From Gnetum montanum (Eukaryota; Streptophyta; Gnetopsida; Gnetales; Gnetaceae): 21,617 bases of DNA. Shown in pieces: positions 8,615 through 17,780 of this stretch. The translations under genes and the position numbers were made by a program. The notes beneath the pieces are model-generated. The model was not told the origin of the DNA. It saw only the letters and a list, made by a program, of their open reading frames with translations, and searched no databases. Where the stretch lies: assembly GCA_015680685.1 (NCBI GenBank), contig MNCI01000920.1, positions 509,819 to 531,435 on the forward strand, in the 5' to 3' direction. How positions within the stretch are numbered: the first letter of the stretch is position 1; the number at the start of each line of letters is the position of its first letter.

Positions 8615-9999
8615 TTAGCATGGAAGATAGTCTCCCCCACAACTGGGCAGAAAGGAGGAGACATGAAAGATGCAATGAGGTTTTCCTAGTGATGATGAGG
8701 TGGTATCACTAGTTAAGTGGAGCTTATGGAAATTTTTTAGTTGCTGCCAGTTGACCAACTGTGTCTATGTGTGGTCCTAAGGTTTATGGATGAGCAAGGC
8801 CTTGGATGGAAAGGTTTCAGAGACAATGTAAGGTCCCTCTCACAGTGTTTCAAGCTTGGTTGGTTGTGATACATGTGTGGGGTTCCAATACAACACCTTG
8901 TCTCCACATCTAAATGTGACCTTCAAAATCCTAGGATCATGATATTTTTTATTGTAGGCCTTGTGGATCTCATTTGAAGATAGGGACACTAATCAATTCT
9001 CATCTAGCACACTTAGGTTGATAAGTAGTTCATGTTGTGCTAGCAGTAGGTCAAGACCTAAGTCATTGGCTATGGATAGTGTCTAGAGTTCTACCTAGAT
9101 TGAAAGTTTTGGTAACTTTCCATACACTAACTCATAGGAAGAGTACCCTACAAGAAGTTTCCAAGTGGAGTGATAGGCCTAGAGGGCATCATTAAGTTTG
9201 GTGCTCCAATCCCTCCTATATTTGGCAATGGTTCAAGTGAGGATCTTAGTGATCTCCCTATTGGTGACCTCAGCTTGCCCATTGGCTTGGGGGTGATAGG
9301 GTGTTGTGAATTTATGGGTGACCCCCAAGTGTTGCATGATTTTTTGAAAGGTGACACCTGTGAAATGAGTCCCATTATCTAAAATGAGTGCACATGGCAC
9401 TCCAAACCTGTTAAAAATTTGCTACTAGACAAATTGCATGATGGTGTTTGAAAAACAGTCGATGATAGCAGCTACCTTTGCCCACTTCGTGCAATAGTCC
9501 ACAGCTACGATGATGTACTTCTTTCTATTGGATAGGGGCGTGATGGGCCCTATGAAGTCGATGCCCCAAATGTCAAAGAGCTTTAGTGGTTGGATCCACT
9601 GTTGAGGTCTCTCCATCCATGCAGTCATACAGGAGTGGATGAACCATTGTGCATCCCTAAAAATTATGGGCCGGTAATATCCTGCAAGCAAGATCTTAAT
9701 GGTTATGTGGTGTCCAGCATAGTGGCCCTCACAAGGACCCTCATGAGCATCTTGGAGGATGTGCAGTGTATCATCATCAGGGACATACCATTGGACTAGG
9801 CCATCTATGCACACCTTATAAAGGTGGCCATTGATTTCCATGAAGTGCTTAGCCTTATGAAGAAATTTTTGTTTTTGTAGATGGTCCCACTTCTTGGGCA
9901 ACTCCTGAGTTGTGAGGTAGGTGAGGATGTGACTGAACCATGATGATGCTTTGGGCACCTACAAATCGACTGCTCTTGTAAAGAGAAGTTCGTATGGAA
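8615..9999 (-). pseudogene. int: Integrase domain of the Athila-like element
   Basis: Integrase inserts element cDNA into chromosomes. The N-terminal linker (about 9955-9790) begins P-K-A-S-S-W-F. The zinc-binding region (about 9770-9620) keeps H-E-G-x(3)-G-H and one Cys, but the second Cys of the usual C-x-x-C is not in frame. The catalytic core keeps all three acidic positions: Asp in W-G-I-D-F-I-G-P (about 9555), Asp in L-D-N-G-T-H-F (about 9370) and Glu in G-Q-A-E-V-T-N-R-E (about 9270). Two adjacent TAG codons at 9422-9427 lie between the first two. A TAG at 9179-9181 replaces the Trp usual in the D-A-L-W-A-Y motif. The frame continues with G-D-K-V-L-Y-W and E-G-P-Y-I-V, typical of the C-terminal domain, and meets a stop near 8615. 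The order is right but it cannot make a full protein. Confidence 0.9.
8631..8640 (-). other. Polypurine-tract-like run after integrase
   Basis: The minus strand reads GTGGGGGAGA shortly after the integrase C-terminus, where many plant Ty3/gypsy elements have the plus-strand primer. The sequence after it does not begin with the family's TGATGAA, so it may be an internal purine run or the LTR beyond it may have been lost. Confidence 0.4.
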
Positions 10000-10029
10000 A
10001 TTGGTCAGAAAGGGGCTTCTCCTCTTCTA

Positions 10030-10599
10030 CATCATCCCATCGCAACTGAGACAAGTGGTCAACAACCACATTCTCGGTTCCCTTCTGATCTACCATGGTG
10101 AGGTCAAATTCCTAAAGAATCACCAGCCATCGAATGATGTGGGGGATCATCGTTGGTTTGTTCATCAAGAACCAGATAGCACTATGGTCAGTATGCATGA
10201 ACACCTTGTATTCGAGCACATAGTGTCAGAATTTCTCCAAGGCAAATACCACGGCCATCAACTCCTTTTCAATGGTGGTGTAGTTAATCTAAGCATCCAC
10301 AATGCTATGGATTGCACAATGGATATAGTATAGATGTTTTTTATCATCACACTATGTAAGCACAGATCCCAAGGCATAGTTTGATGCATTCGTTATAATG
10401 TGGAAGGGCCTTGATCAATCAGGTGCCCATAGAACTGGAGTTTCTACGAGTTTCTACTTAAGCGCTTGGAATGTAGATTCACATTCCTTGGTCTAGATGA
10501 ATGGAGCATCTTTCTTTGTGAGTTCTACCAACAGCTTGGTGATCTTCAAGAAATTTTCAATAAATTGCTGGTAGTAACCATTGTGACCAAGGAATGACT
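10030..10599 (-). pseudogene. RNase H domain of the Athila-like element
   Basis: This domain would degrade the RNA strand of the RNA/DNA hybrid during reverse transcription. It follows RT directly. Visible blocks are R-P-F-H-I-I-T-N-A-S-N (about 10410-10380), the I-N-Y-T-T-I-E-K-E-L-M-A-V-V block with the conserved Glu (about 10265), and H-T-D-H-S-A-I near 10185. In the first block the catalytic Asp of the family's D-A-S is Asn (10388-10390), a G-to-A type change. A Trp-to-stop change (TGA) precedes it in the P-D-W motif near 10415, and there are TAG codons at two further places. The domain is inactive as it stands. Confidence 0.85.
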
Positions 10600-11375
10600 G
10601 AACATATTTTACAATGCTTGGTTGTCAAGTGATTCCTTGGATGACCCTGATCTTTTCAGGATCCACACTAATCCTTGTCTATGAGATATGATGCCCCAAC
10701 ATAATGCCTTCTTGGACCATCAAGTGGCTTTTCTACCAATTGAGCCATAGATTAGTGTCTACACACCACTTCATAACTTTCTCAAGGTGGTCCAAGGCTT
10801 GCTCGAATTTGACTCCATAGGTAGAGAATTCATCCATGAAGACTTCTACCTCATTTCCAATTTATTGCTAGAAGATGCTGAGGACAAGGCGTTGGAAAGT
10901 GGTAGGCACATTACATAGGCCAAAAGGCATCTTCTTGTATGCGAAAGTCCCCCATGGACTTGTGAAAGTTGTTTTGGCTTGGTCTTCTGATGCAATTTGG
11001 ATTTGGTTATAGCCACTATAACCATCCAAAAAGCTGTAATAACAGTGCCCTTCAATGATGTCCAACAATTATTCCACAAATGGGAGTAGGAAGTGATCCT
11101 TGAAGGTAGCCATGTTGAGCAATTGGAAATCTATACAGATCCTCCATTTGCCACCCTTCTTCGGCATAATAATGAGTCAGTTGACCCATTCTCTATCGGT
11201 GATGGAATAGATGAACCACGCTTTGAGAAACTTCTCGATTTCATCTCTGATGACTTACTTCAATTTGGGGTTCAACTAAATTTGTGGTTGTTGTCGTGGC
11301 TTCATGGAAGGGTCAAGATAGATCCGATGTTGGTAGACCCTAGGATCAACTTTGATCAACTCAAGATATGACCAT
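10600..11375 (-). pseudogene. Reverse transcriptase domain of the Athila-like element
   Basis: RT copies element RNA into DNA. In order: Q-H-R-I near 11345, E-W-V-N and P-K-K-G-G (about 11190-11150), F-L-D-G-Y-S-G-Y-N-Q-I (about 11030), T-T-F-T and M-P-F-G-L-C-N-V-P-T-T-F-Q-R (about 10960-10890), then the active-site box. The box reads F-M-D-E-F at 10826-10840 where the family has F-M-D-D-F, so the second catalytic aspartate is glutamate (10829-10831). The thumb shows L-N-W-stop-K and Q-S-F-L-G-H-N-G-Y-Y. In-frame TAA/TAG codons include 11069-11071, where relatives have Gln. Identification is firm; function is lost. Confidence 0.92.
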
Positions 11376-11905
11376 GCAAACACAACATCCCATTTTTTTA
11401 CCATTTTTAGCAACTTTTTCTTCTATTCAGAAGAAATGGTGGCATTGATAATTACTAGCTTCCCATTTTGCAAAAATGCATATTCTAAGTGGGCCAGTAG
11501 GGACTTGAGCTCCAAGGGCTCTTGTTTGAAGTTTTCATGGATTTGCATCTTTCCCCAATCATCATGGTCATCAATAGTGGAGACTTGTTGATGAACCTCT
11601 TCCATTTCCTCCATGCTTTCTACATAGGCTCCTACAAGCCCCTCAGATGGTTCCATGCACAATGTGCTGCTAGTAGGATTAGTTGTCAGCCACTGGGTAC
11701 CTTTTTGAGTTGTGGCTGCTATGTACAGGCACTGTTGAACTGGTGATTCTTCAGTACACCTACTACATGCTCAAATGGATGTCTGCTTGGTAGACCATAA
11801 CTACTGCACATAGTTGCACCTTGAGTCACTATACACGATGCATGTAACGTGCTTCTTCTTGATCTTTCCAAAAGGATTTTTCTTTGAAATTTCAAGGGAA
11901 AAATC
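11376..11905 (-). pseudogene. Protease-RT linker of the Athila-like pol
   Basis: This is the poorly conserved stretch between retropepsin and RT. An acidic open frame at 11662-11423 (with E-E-M-E-E-V-H-Q-Q-V and L-E-L-K-S-L-L-A-H-L-E-Y-A-F-L) matches the usual P-x-L-E-L-K-x-L-P-x-H-L-x-Y-A-F-L motif found just before RT in plant Ty3/gypsy pol, which anchors it as coding rather than spacer. It has no catalytic role. Confidence 0.7.
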
Positions 11906-12225
11906 TCAGAGTCCTAATCTTGCATCCACCGTGCTCAGCCAAGCTCTTCCCATTATGATAGGAAAGTTATCCTTGCAATTCTCCACACAGATGATAAGGA
12001 AATCGATAGGATAGGACCACCCACACATGGTGGTCACAATATCCTCCACTAATCCCAAATAAATGGTGTTGGACTGGTTTGCTAGCTCGAGCCAAATGTT
12101 GTTCTTCTTTAACGGGGGAAGGTTCCAATTCTTGTACATGTCATGTGAGATCAAATTGACTCCTGACCCTGAATCCAGAAGAGCTTTACAGGGCTCATTC
12201 CCTGCCACTTGAAGATAGTTGAGGG
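11906..12225 (-). pseudogene. Retropepsin-type aspartic protease of the Athila-like element
   Basis: This domain would cut the Gag-Pol polyprotein. The active-site motif L-D-S-G-S-G-V-N-L-I-S (about 12175) has the catalytic Asp in D-S-G. Further on are I-x-L-G-L-V-E-D-I, the P-I-D-F-L-I-I block, and I-M-G-R-A-W-L, the counterpart of the family's I-L-G-R-P-F-L. About 100 residues are open without a stop, the least damaged stretch of this pol. Upstream (12226 onward) the frame changes into the gag C-terminal tail. Confidence 0.88.
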
Positions 12226-14791
12226 GACTTCACAGATTAATCAATTTCTGGAAAAGATGTCCTACCTTTATCCAGTTGGTCACTGCATGAGTGAGCATGA
12301 CCGTTTGTATGTTAGAGGGTGTTTGGTTTGAGGACTACTCGAGCGGTGGAATGGTGCAGGTGGTTTGAAATTCAGAGGCACTAGCCACAGGCATATATGA
12401 GGGTATGTTTAGATTTCTTGGCTAAAAAAAGGGTTATTTTCATGGTTTGGGTTCCAATCAACTAGGCTAAGGTGCCGATTGTAGGTTGACAACCCTCGTA
12501 GCATTTTGTTGCTGTGGCTATGGTGGGATCTTCCCTTGCATAGGTGGAGTAGGTGGTAGCTAAGTGGGATGTTGTGGAGAAGGAGTGGTAGGATAAGGTG
12601 ACAGAGGATAGTAAAGATGTGGGCTATCCCCCCAAGGTGATGGAGATTATGATCAGAAATATTCGGGGGGATGGTAATAACATTGAAATGTGTCATGGTT
12701 GGAAGAGTCCCATGGAGAGACTAGTTACTGAACGTAGTACCCATATGGATCCTGCTGTCGGTAAGGGTACTGCTACCTTAGAGGTGGCATTCCCCATGCT
12801 TGTGGTTGCTACCACTACTGGAAGTGTTCATAAGTCTGCGATGGAACTCCACTTGGATAGTACCCTTGCTATTGGTGGAATTGCCTTGGGTTGCCTTGTG
12901 GGTAAGGAAACCTTCGGGGTGTTTGCCTCCTTGCTAAGTGAGGATTCAACGCGTATATCCCAGACTCTTGAAGATGTGACACCACAGGACAACAACCCTT
13001 AGGATGTTCATATTGGCATATGCCACATTCATTGTCTTCCTCCATACCAGAGTCTATAATCTGTTCTGCTACAACAACTTTTTCCTTACCCTTCTGATGC
13101 GCACGTTTAGCTTCCTTATTCCTATGTCGATCATGATCCTTTCCCTGCTCTCTTGACTCTTCTGCAATTTTTAGCATACTTTGGAATTTTTCATCTAGAG
13201 AGTCCCAAATTTTATCAACATTTTTCGATATTTTAGATGCAAAATTCTATAAGGATAAGGTTTTTTGATTCACTGCTACTTCCAGTGGTGATTCCTCCTT
13301 CTCATCGCAAAACCAAACTTCCCTCTTACTGATGGAAGGGTCCCGGTTAAACTTCTATGTACTCTCCTTCTTTTCGAGTTCCTCCTCTTCTTTGGCCACT
13401 TGCTCAATGAGGTGCTGTAGTTGATAAGCCCTTAGTTATGATAATCATCCCTAGGCATAAACAGTAAGGGTATTTCTTATTTCAAAGCAGAGCCCATCAA
13501 TGATATGGTGAAGCTATGCCTACTGAGAGTAGCCATGACTAGGGCACCAATGTAACAATGAATAGTACCTTCTCATGGCTGCATCCAAGGGCTCATGATT
13601 ACCTTGCTTCAACCCTTGGATCTGATGTCTCAGATTCACCACTCTGGAGAAGGTTTGATACTTGTCTTTGAAGATCTCAAGCACCGTACTCCATCTTCGA
13701 ATTGATTCCTATTCCAAAAACTAGTACCAACTTTCTACTTTCTTGATGAGTGTGTGAGGGAACAACTTAAGCCTTTTCCAATCATCATACATATTCTGCA
13801 GTGTGCAAGTGTCATGGAATGCTTGCAAGTGAGTTTGTGGATCACAATTGTATCCCCGTTCAAACCTGGGGATATTATTCATGTCAACATGTTTGATTTG
13901 GCTATCCTTCAAGTGCCTACTAGGGATCTGAACTACCTCGGTGATATGGAGCATGCTTCAAGTAGCCAGCAATGGCTCATCCAAGTCATAGTCCTGCTGA
14001 GCACCATGGTGTCTATGATGATTACGGCTACCCCTCCTTTCATGATGGTGAGGCTCACGCAATTGGTCACATGCTTCCTCACATTGTTCCTTTTGATCCT
14101 TATGACCACCACCACCTTGCTCCTTTCTACCACGGTTATGATCAGAGTTTGAATTGGATGAAAGTAGTGGGAAGCAAGAGGATGAAGAAGAGGGAGAGGG
14201 ATTGCCACCACCCTAGTGTCGATCTCCCCCTCTGCTCTGGTGGTACCCATGATCTTCCTACCCATCCTTGCTTACGCTATGACCTTTCCTACATGATCCT
14301 CCATCGTCCTAGGGGTCCCAGTCACTTGCCTACTTATTCTGGATGATGGACTAGATGACCTGATGCCTCGGAGGAAGTTCAAGAAAATGGTAGTCATGAA
14401 AGATAGACTTCTCATCATCCTACAACCCTTGCAAGAATAAGGGGTTACTGAATTTTTTTTCCTTCATGTGTTCATACCATTCTACCTGCTTCCGATCTCA
14501 TGCCCATTGGGCCTCAGTGGGATGATAGTCCCAGTAGTCATGATCCTCCATGACATACTCCATGCCATGGTCCTGGATGCCTAGTTTGGTAAGATTGTGA
14601 AACAACATCCTAGGAGCTGATTGGTCAGGTGGTAATACAATGTTTCCTTCCATGTCCTGCCATCATAGTTGCTCATCCTAATGTAGGATGAAGGTGAACT
14701 CAAGGACATATTCATCGGGATTCTTGTATATCATCCAACATTCTTGTGGCATTGGTGGGTTGGATTCATCTTGCCTGTGAGAAGAAGACAT
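12226..14791 (-). pseudogene. gag: Degenerate gag of the Athila-like element
   Basis: The ATG at 14791 lies 147 bp after the PBS and starts MSSSHRQDESNPP. The conserved gag core (13870-13560) shows R-F-E-R-G, H-L-Q-A-F-H-D-T-C, L-K-L-F-P-H-T-L, E-S-W-Y and then N-L-R-H-Q-I-Q-G-L, R-R-Y-Y-S-L-L-H-W-C-P, matching Retrotrans_gag. A zinc-knuckle-like C-G-I-C-Q-Y-E-H-P-K-G-C-C (C-x2-C-x3-H-x4-C) lies near 13030, after a Lys/Arg/Glu-rich stretch. The tail (12990-12300) is rich in Pro, Gln, His, Tyr and Ser. Stops are mainly TAA/TAG, and at least one frameshift lies between 14270 and 13950. Long plus-strand open frames here (for example 12598-13002 and 13754-14346) are shadows of this gene. Confidence 0.88.
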
Positions 14792-14937
14792 AGTGGATGT
14801 TAGATGATCCATTTAATTAGTGTACTTTACCTTTTTCTTAGTCCACCTAGCATGTGTAAATGTTACTATCCTGGGTCCATTCCAACAACATGAATAATAA
14901 GTTTGCTAAGGTTAATTGGCACATGTAAGACTAACAG

Positions 14938-14956
14938 TCCCCAGCAATAGCGCCAA
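14938..14956 (-). promoter_or_regulatory. Primer-binding site complementary to tRNA-Asp
   Basis: The minus strand reads TTGGCGCTATTGCTGGGGA directly after the LTR end. The 3' end of plant tRNA-Asp is complementary to TGGCGCCGTTGCCGGGG, so 14 of 17 bases match and all three differences are transitions. Athila-type elements are known to use this type of primer. Confidence 0.85.
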
Positions 14957-15710
14957 TGATGAACAGCTAGGTACCCCTACGTCCAACCATGCGAATCATG
15001 GGTGTTCACAAGAGACTCAGTCTAATTTCATAGACTGTAAGCACTTTGCATACACTAGACCTTAACCAGCAAACTCTTGGCTAGAACAGTCATTGTCTTC
15101 CCAACCTCACTTGGGGTGTTCTAGTGGCGATGGTTAAGTCAGATTGAGACAACTAATTTTTATAACTTTTTACTTTATCTTTGGTGTCTAATTAAGGTAT
15201 GGAAAGTAAGGAATGAAATATTATCTAATTTATGATTATCCTAATCTATATCTTAACTATTCCTAGCATAAGTATCTGATCCCATCTTTCACACACATCC
15301 TAAGCATCCCCTTAACCACTATTGGGTTACTAGATGTTAAGCATCACTAGGTTACCAAGCGTTGAGTTTATGTTCGAGATGGTTGTACTTATGGTTCCTA
15401 CGAACTATAAACGAGCAATAGCAATTAAAATAATAACAAGATAAACTTAAGGACTATTAAAGCATATAAATATTTAAACTATTAAATGCATTAAATAACT
15501 AGATCCAATTGCTACAAGGAATGATTGAAAAGCTCATCTTTATTGCTGTTCATGCCAATGGGCTTAGGTACATCAGCACTCGAATAAATTGCTAGACACC
15601 TTTCTTACACCTACTGCGGGAACTTGGAAAATATTCTAACTCTCGCGGAAACAAACTACAAGAGTTTCGCTACAAATGACAAAAAGGTACCTAAGAGAGG
15701 TGGGAGCCCT

Positions 15711-15722
15711 CTTATTTATAGG
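15711..15722 (-). promoter_or_regulatory. TATA box of the Athila-like 5' LTR
   Basis: The minus strand reads CCTATAAATAAG, a strong plant TATA box. R would begin about 25-30 bp downstream, near 15685. Confidence 0.75.
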
Positions 15723-15738
15723 CTGGAATAGGCTCTAT

Positions 15739-15834
15739 GTAAACAGAGCCATGTCGATGCATGGAAGGATGTGTCGATAGGGCCGCGTTGATGTAGCCAT
15801 GTATACGGGGTCCTGTATATGCAGCCTAGTAAAC
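15739..15834 (-). repeat. U3 array of 14-bp modules (7 copies)
   Basis: Hexamers on the plus strand are GTAAAC 15739, GTCGAT 15753, GTCGAT 15773, GTTGAT 15787, GTATAC 15801, GTATAT 15815 and GTAAAC 15829. Spacings are 14, 20, 14, 14, 14 and 14. The octamers between them resemble one another (AGAGCCAT, AGGGCCGC, GTAGCCAT, GGGGTCCT, GCAGCCTA). The array fills the U3 just upstream of the TATA box. Confidence 0.8.
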
Positions 15835-15858
15835 ACATCAACTATTAACACTTCATCA

Positions 15859-16111
15859 ATTGTCAAATCTATTCTTTCCTTTGTCATCATTTTATCAAAC
15901 GTTTCTCAAAACCATTACATGTCATTTTATGTGTCACCTAAACAAATTAGGTCCAACATTAAACTTTTAGGGCAACTTCCTTAAAAAAAATTTCTAACTC
16001 AAAATTCATACTAAGCAAATAATTCAACATTTATTAAAGGCAATGAGTATGGTATGAAATAATTGAACTTCTCAATAACCTTACTAAAAATTGATATTTG
16101 TGTGATTATAG
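15859..16111. other. AT-rich spacer between the inverted elements
   Basis: No gene or repeat seen. It begins right after the 5' LTR start (ATTGT would be the flanking 5 bp) and ends at the ATG of the plus-strand remnant. It is either the upstream part of the plus-strand element's internal region or the target sequence. Confidence 0.4.
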
Positions 16112-16729
16112 ATGACCCCTAAAAGAGGACAACAAGGAGGACCTTCTCAAGGTGCAACTAAATGCCCAAGGAGAGGTAGAGACCAAGGATCACATGCAAA
16201 ACATGCAAAGTAGGAGGCACAATCATTCAGCATCCATTAGGGACCTCCTATCACTACACAATCTGGCCAAGAAAAAGGTGGAGAGGTCAGGGCCCGAGCC
16301 TATGAAGAGGAATAATAGCTATTTGCGACATAGCATGTCAAGGCCAATCAAGTGTTCCCACAGCTACCGTGTCCATGGGAAGCACTGACTCCATCAAACA
16401 TTGGAACATTAGTATGGATGGCTCATAATCCTTAGATAGAAGAGGAGAAATGTCAAGAACTTCTTCAATGGTATCAATCTCAAAAGCCTAGCATGCAAGA
16501 CAAAGGAAAAGCACCCTTTAAGGAACCATCGCCATCTAGAACCCCATGAGTTCCAACAAAGTTTTGTAATTATGTGTCTATGTCCCAATTTTGTTTTGTT
16601 CAATCCCACAATGTGGTATGAATAATTTTTAGTTAGTCAATAATCCCATACCTATCCATTGTGTAATCAATTGGACTTATTATAATTTTTTTTAACTTGA
16701 GGACAAGTTTTTATTTAGTCATGGGGGTA
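16112..16729 (+). pseudogene. Internal 3' remnant of a plus-strand Ty3/gypsy element
   Basis: An ATG at 16112 opens MTPKRGQQGGPSQGATK, a basic Gly/Gln/Arg-rich start that resembles the first residues of the coiled-coil ORF at 6590 (M-x-P-K, then G-P-S-Q). It is interrupted by stops after about 35 residues and continues as hydrophilic sequence with no known domain. At 16694 the frame N-L-R-T-S-F appears, a motif that often ends plant Ty3/gypsy coding regions (from the nucleotide word CTTGAGGACAAG). It runs through the polypurine tract to a TGA at 16730-16732. Only about 0.6 kb of internal sequence is left, so this is a deletion derivative or a non-autonomous element. Confidence 0.55.
16720..16729 (+). 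other. Polypurine tract of the plus-strand element
   Basis: CATGGGGGTA lies directly before the LTR start TGATGAA. This G-run plus LTR-start layout is the standard plus-strand priming site of plant Ty3/gypsy elements. Confidence 0.7.
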
Positions 16730-16741
16730 TGATGAATCATG

Positions 16742-16977
16742 GTTTGTCAGGTGCTGATATTGGACCCTTGATATCGAACCCTTGTTAACTAGGTGCTGAT
16801 ATCGGACCCTTGTTAACTAGGTGCTGATATCAAACCTCTATTATCAGACCCTTGATATCTGATGATGAGTCCCGATATCAGACCCCTAATATTGGACCCT
16901 CGATATCGCACCAGCGATATCGCATACGTAATATCGCAACCTAGTTAGTGATATCATATACATGATATCATGGTTCT
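16742..16977 (+). repeat. U3 array of 15-16 palindromic 14-bp modules
   Basis: Hexamers start at 16756, 16770, 16784, 16798, 16812, 16826, 16840, 16854, 16874, 16888, 16902, 16916, 16930, 16950 and 16964: all steps are 14 except two of 20. Nine are exactly GATATC, two GTTAAC, and the rest one or two bases off (GATATT, ATTATC, AATATT, AATATC). A decayed copy (GTTTGT) fits at 16742. The commonest octamer after GATATC is GGACCCTT; after GTTAAC it is TAGGTGCT. The array stops 17 bp before the TATA box. Confidence 0.92.
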
Positions 16978-16985
16978 CATGTGAG

Positions 16986-16996
16986 CCTATAAATAC
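16986..16996 (+). promoter_or_regulatory. TATA box of the plus-strand LTR
   Basis: CCTATAAATAC lies just downstream of the palindromic array, in the position expected for the U3 core promoter. Confidence 0.75.
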
Positions 16997-17780
16997 ACAA
17001 TGGGATGCATAGGAAAGTCAATAGGAAGTTAGTATTAGAGTAGGATCTTTTTGTTAGTTTTTCCCTCAACTCATTCTCCCAGTGCATGCTCGCAGTGTGA
17101 TGATTGTAATTGTACAACACCTTTATTCGAGTGTGACATACTTGGACATGCACATGACAAGAAATAAAGATCAAAATTACTTCATCATTGCAGCATTCAC
17201 TTAGTTTAATTATTTAATTGTTATTGTTATTTATTACTTTCTTAGTTAATATCTCCTCACCCTAAACTCCTTAAACATGGAATGAGTATGACTTAATCAT
17301 GAGCATTCAAGTGTGACTACTTGGTATCCCAGTAGCATACCTAGGTCATATGCTTGGTAATCCCAATGGTAGTCATGCACAAGGTTCAAGATGTGTACGA
17401 ATGATTAACGAACGAATGCTCATCACACTTAGGCTAGCTTATATTCTCTCTTCCACTTCCTAATAGCTTAACTCTCTCTCCCTTTTCCTCCTAGCTTAAT
17501 TAAAATTATTTTCCATTGCCTCTAGGAGTAGCACTAGGTTAGAAACTACATCATACACCTCACTCTGGACTAAACCATACATGACAAAGAAAATACTAGT
17601 CTAGGTTGGAAGATAGCGAACTATGATCAATGAGTAACTATCTACATACACAACTAGCCTATCTACGAAGTTCAACCAGATCATACGTGAAACGCTCATA
17701 TTCATATGGTTGAGTGTAAGGGTACCTTGCCACTCATCAATTATAAAGTCAAAAGATCTATATGATTTTTTCTTATTTTG

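Larger units (their letters stand above)
8615..15858 (-). mobile_element. Athila-like Ty3/gypsy retrotransposon, 5' LTR to integrase
   Basis: Order on the minus strand is LTR (15858-14957), tRNA-Asp-type PBS, gag, protease, reverse transcriptase, RNase H, integrase. RNase H followed by integrase is the Ty3/gypsy order. The RT block L-N-W-x-K-x-H-x-M-V-Q-E-G, the integrase block W-G-I-D-F-I-G-P, and the PBS all resemble the Athila group. The coding part is interrupted by dozens of TAA/TAG and some TGA codons. No 3' LTR matching the 5' LTR was found at lower coordinates, so the 3' end was deleted, displaced by later insertions, or has diverged beyond recognition. Confidence 0.85.
14957..15858 (-). 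mobile_element. 5' LTR of the Athila-like element (902 bp)
   Basis: On the minus strand it starts TGATGAA (15858 downward) and ends TTCATCA (14957), a perfect 7-bp inverted terminal pair. The right end abuts the PBS. It has a TATA box at 15711-15722 and an AATAAA-type signal near 15545. The last ~60 bp align with the end of the plus-strand LTR at 16730-17739: both read ATGGTTG, GTA, GGGTACCT, then TCATCA. Words around TTGGTAACC and CCCAAT in the U5 also match. The U3 is short (about 130 bp above TATA) and filled by the 14-bp module array. Confidence 0.88.
16730..17739 (+). mobile_element. 3' LTR of a plus-strand Athila-type element (1010 bp)
   Basis: It starts TGATGAATCA after the polypurine tract and ends GGGTACCTTGCCACTCATCA. 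Its end and U5 are related to the minus-strand LTR at 14957-15858, and both begin TGATGAA. It contains a U3 array (16742-16977), a TATA box (16986-16996), an AATAAA at 17164 and a C/T-rich stretch (17440-17500). No 5' LTR partner is visible in the window. About 180 bp are taken up by the palindrome array, which helps explain why it is longer than its relative. Confidence 0.82.

Noticed and set aside
8631-8640. Start of the 3' LTR of the Athila-like element directly after this purine run
   Set aside because: The sequence beyond it does not begin TGATGAA and I find no similarity between 6600-8630 and the body of the 5' LTR apart from the short 14-bp array.
8406-8675. Hydrophobic minus-strand frame that could look like a membrane protein
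   Set aside because: It is the complement of an A-rich low-complexity stretch, so the Phe/Leu richness comes from base composition.
9170-9799. Plus-strand open frames 9170-9382 and 9590-9799
   Set aside because: Antisense shadows of the integrase domain, with no motif of their own.
12598-14346. Long plus-strand open frames (12598-13002, 13754-14152, 13972-14346), some His/Pro-rich
   Set aside because: They lie opposite the degenerate gag and pol, whose minus-strand frames carry recognisable motifs. Their composition is what the complement of Gln/Pro/His-rich gag gives.
16742-16977. CRISPR-like array
   Set aside because: The units are 14 bp with palindromic hexamers and no unique spacers of constant length, inside a plant LTR upstream of a TATA box.
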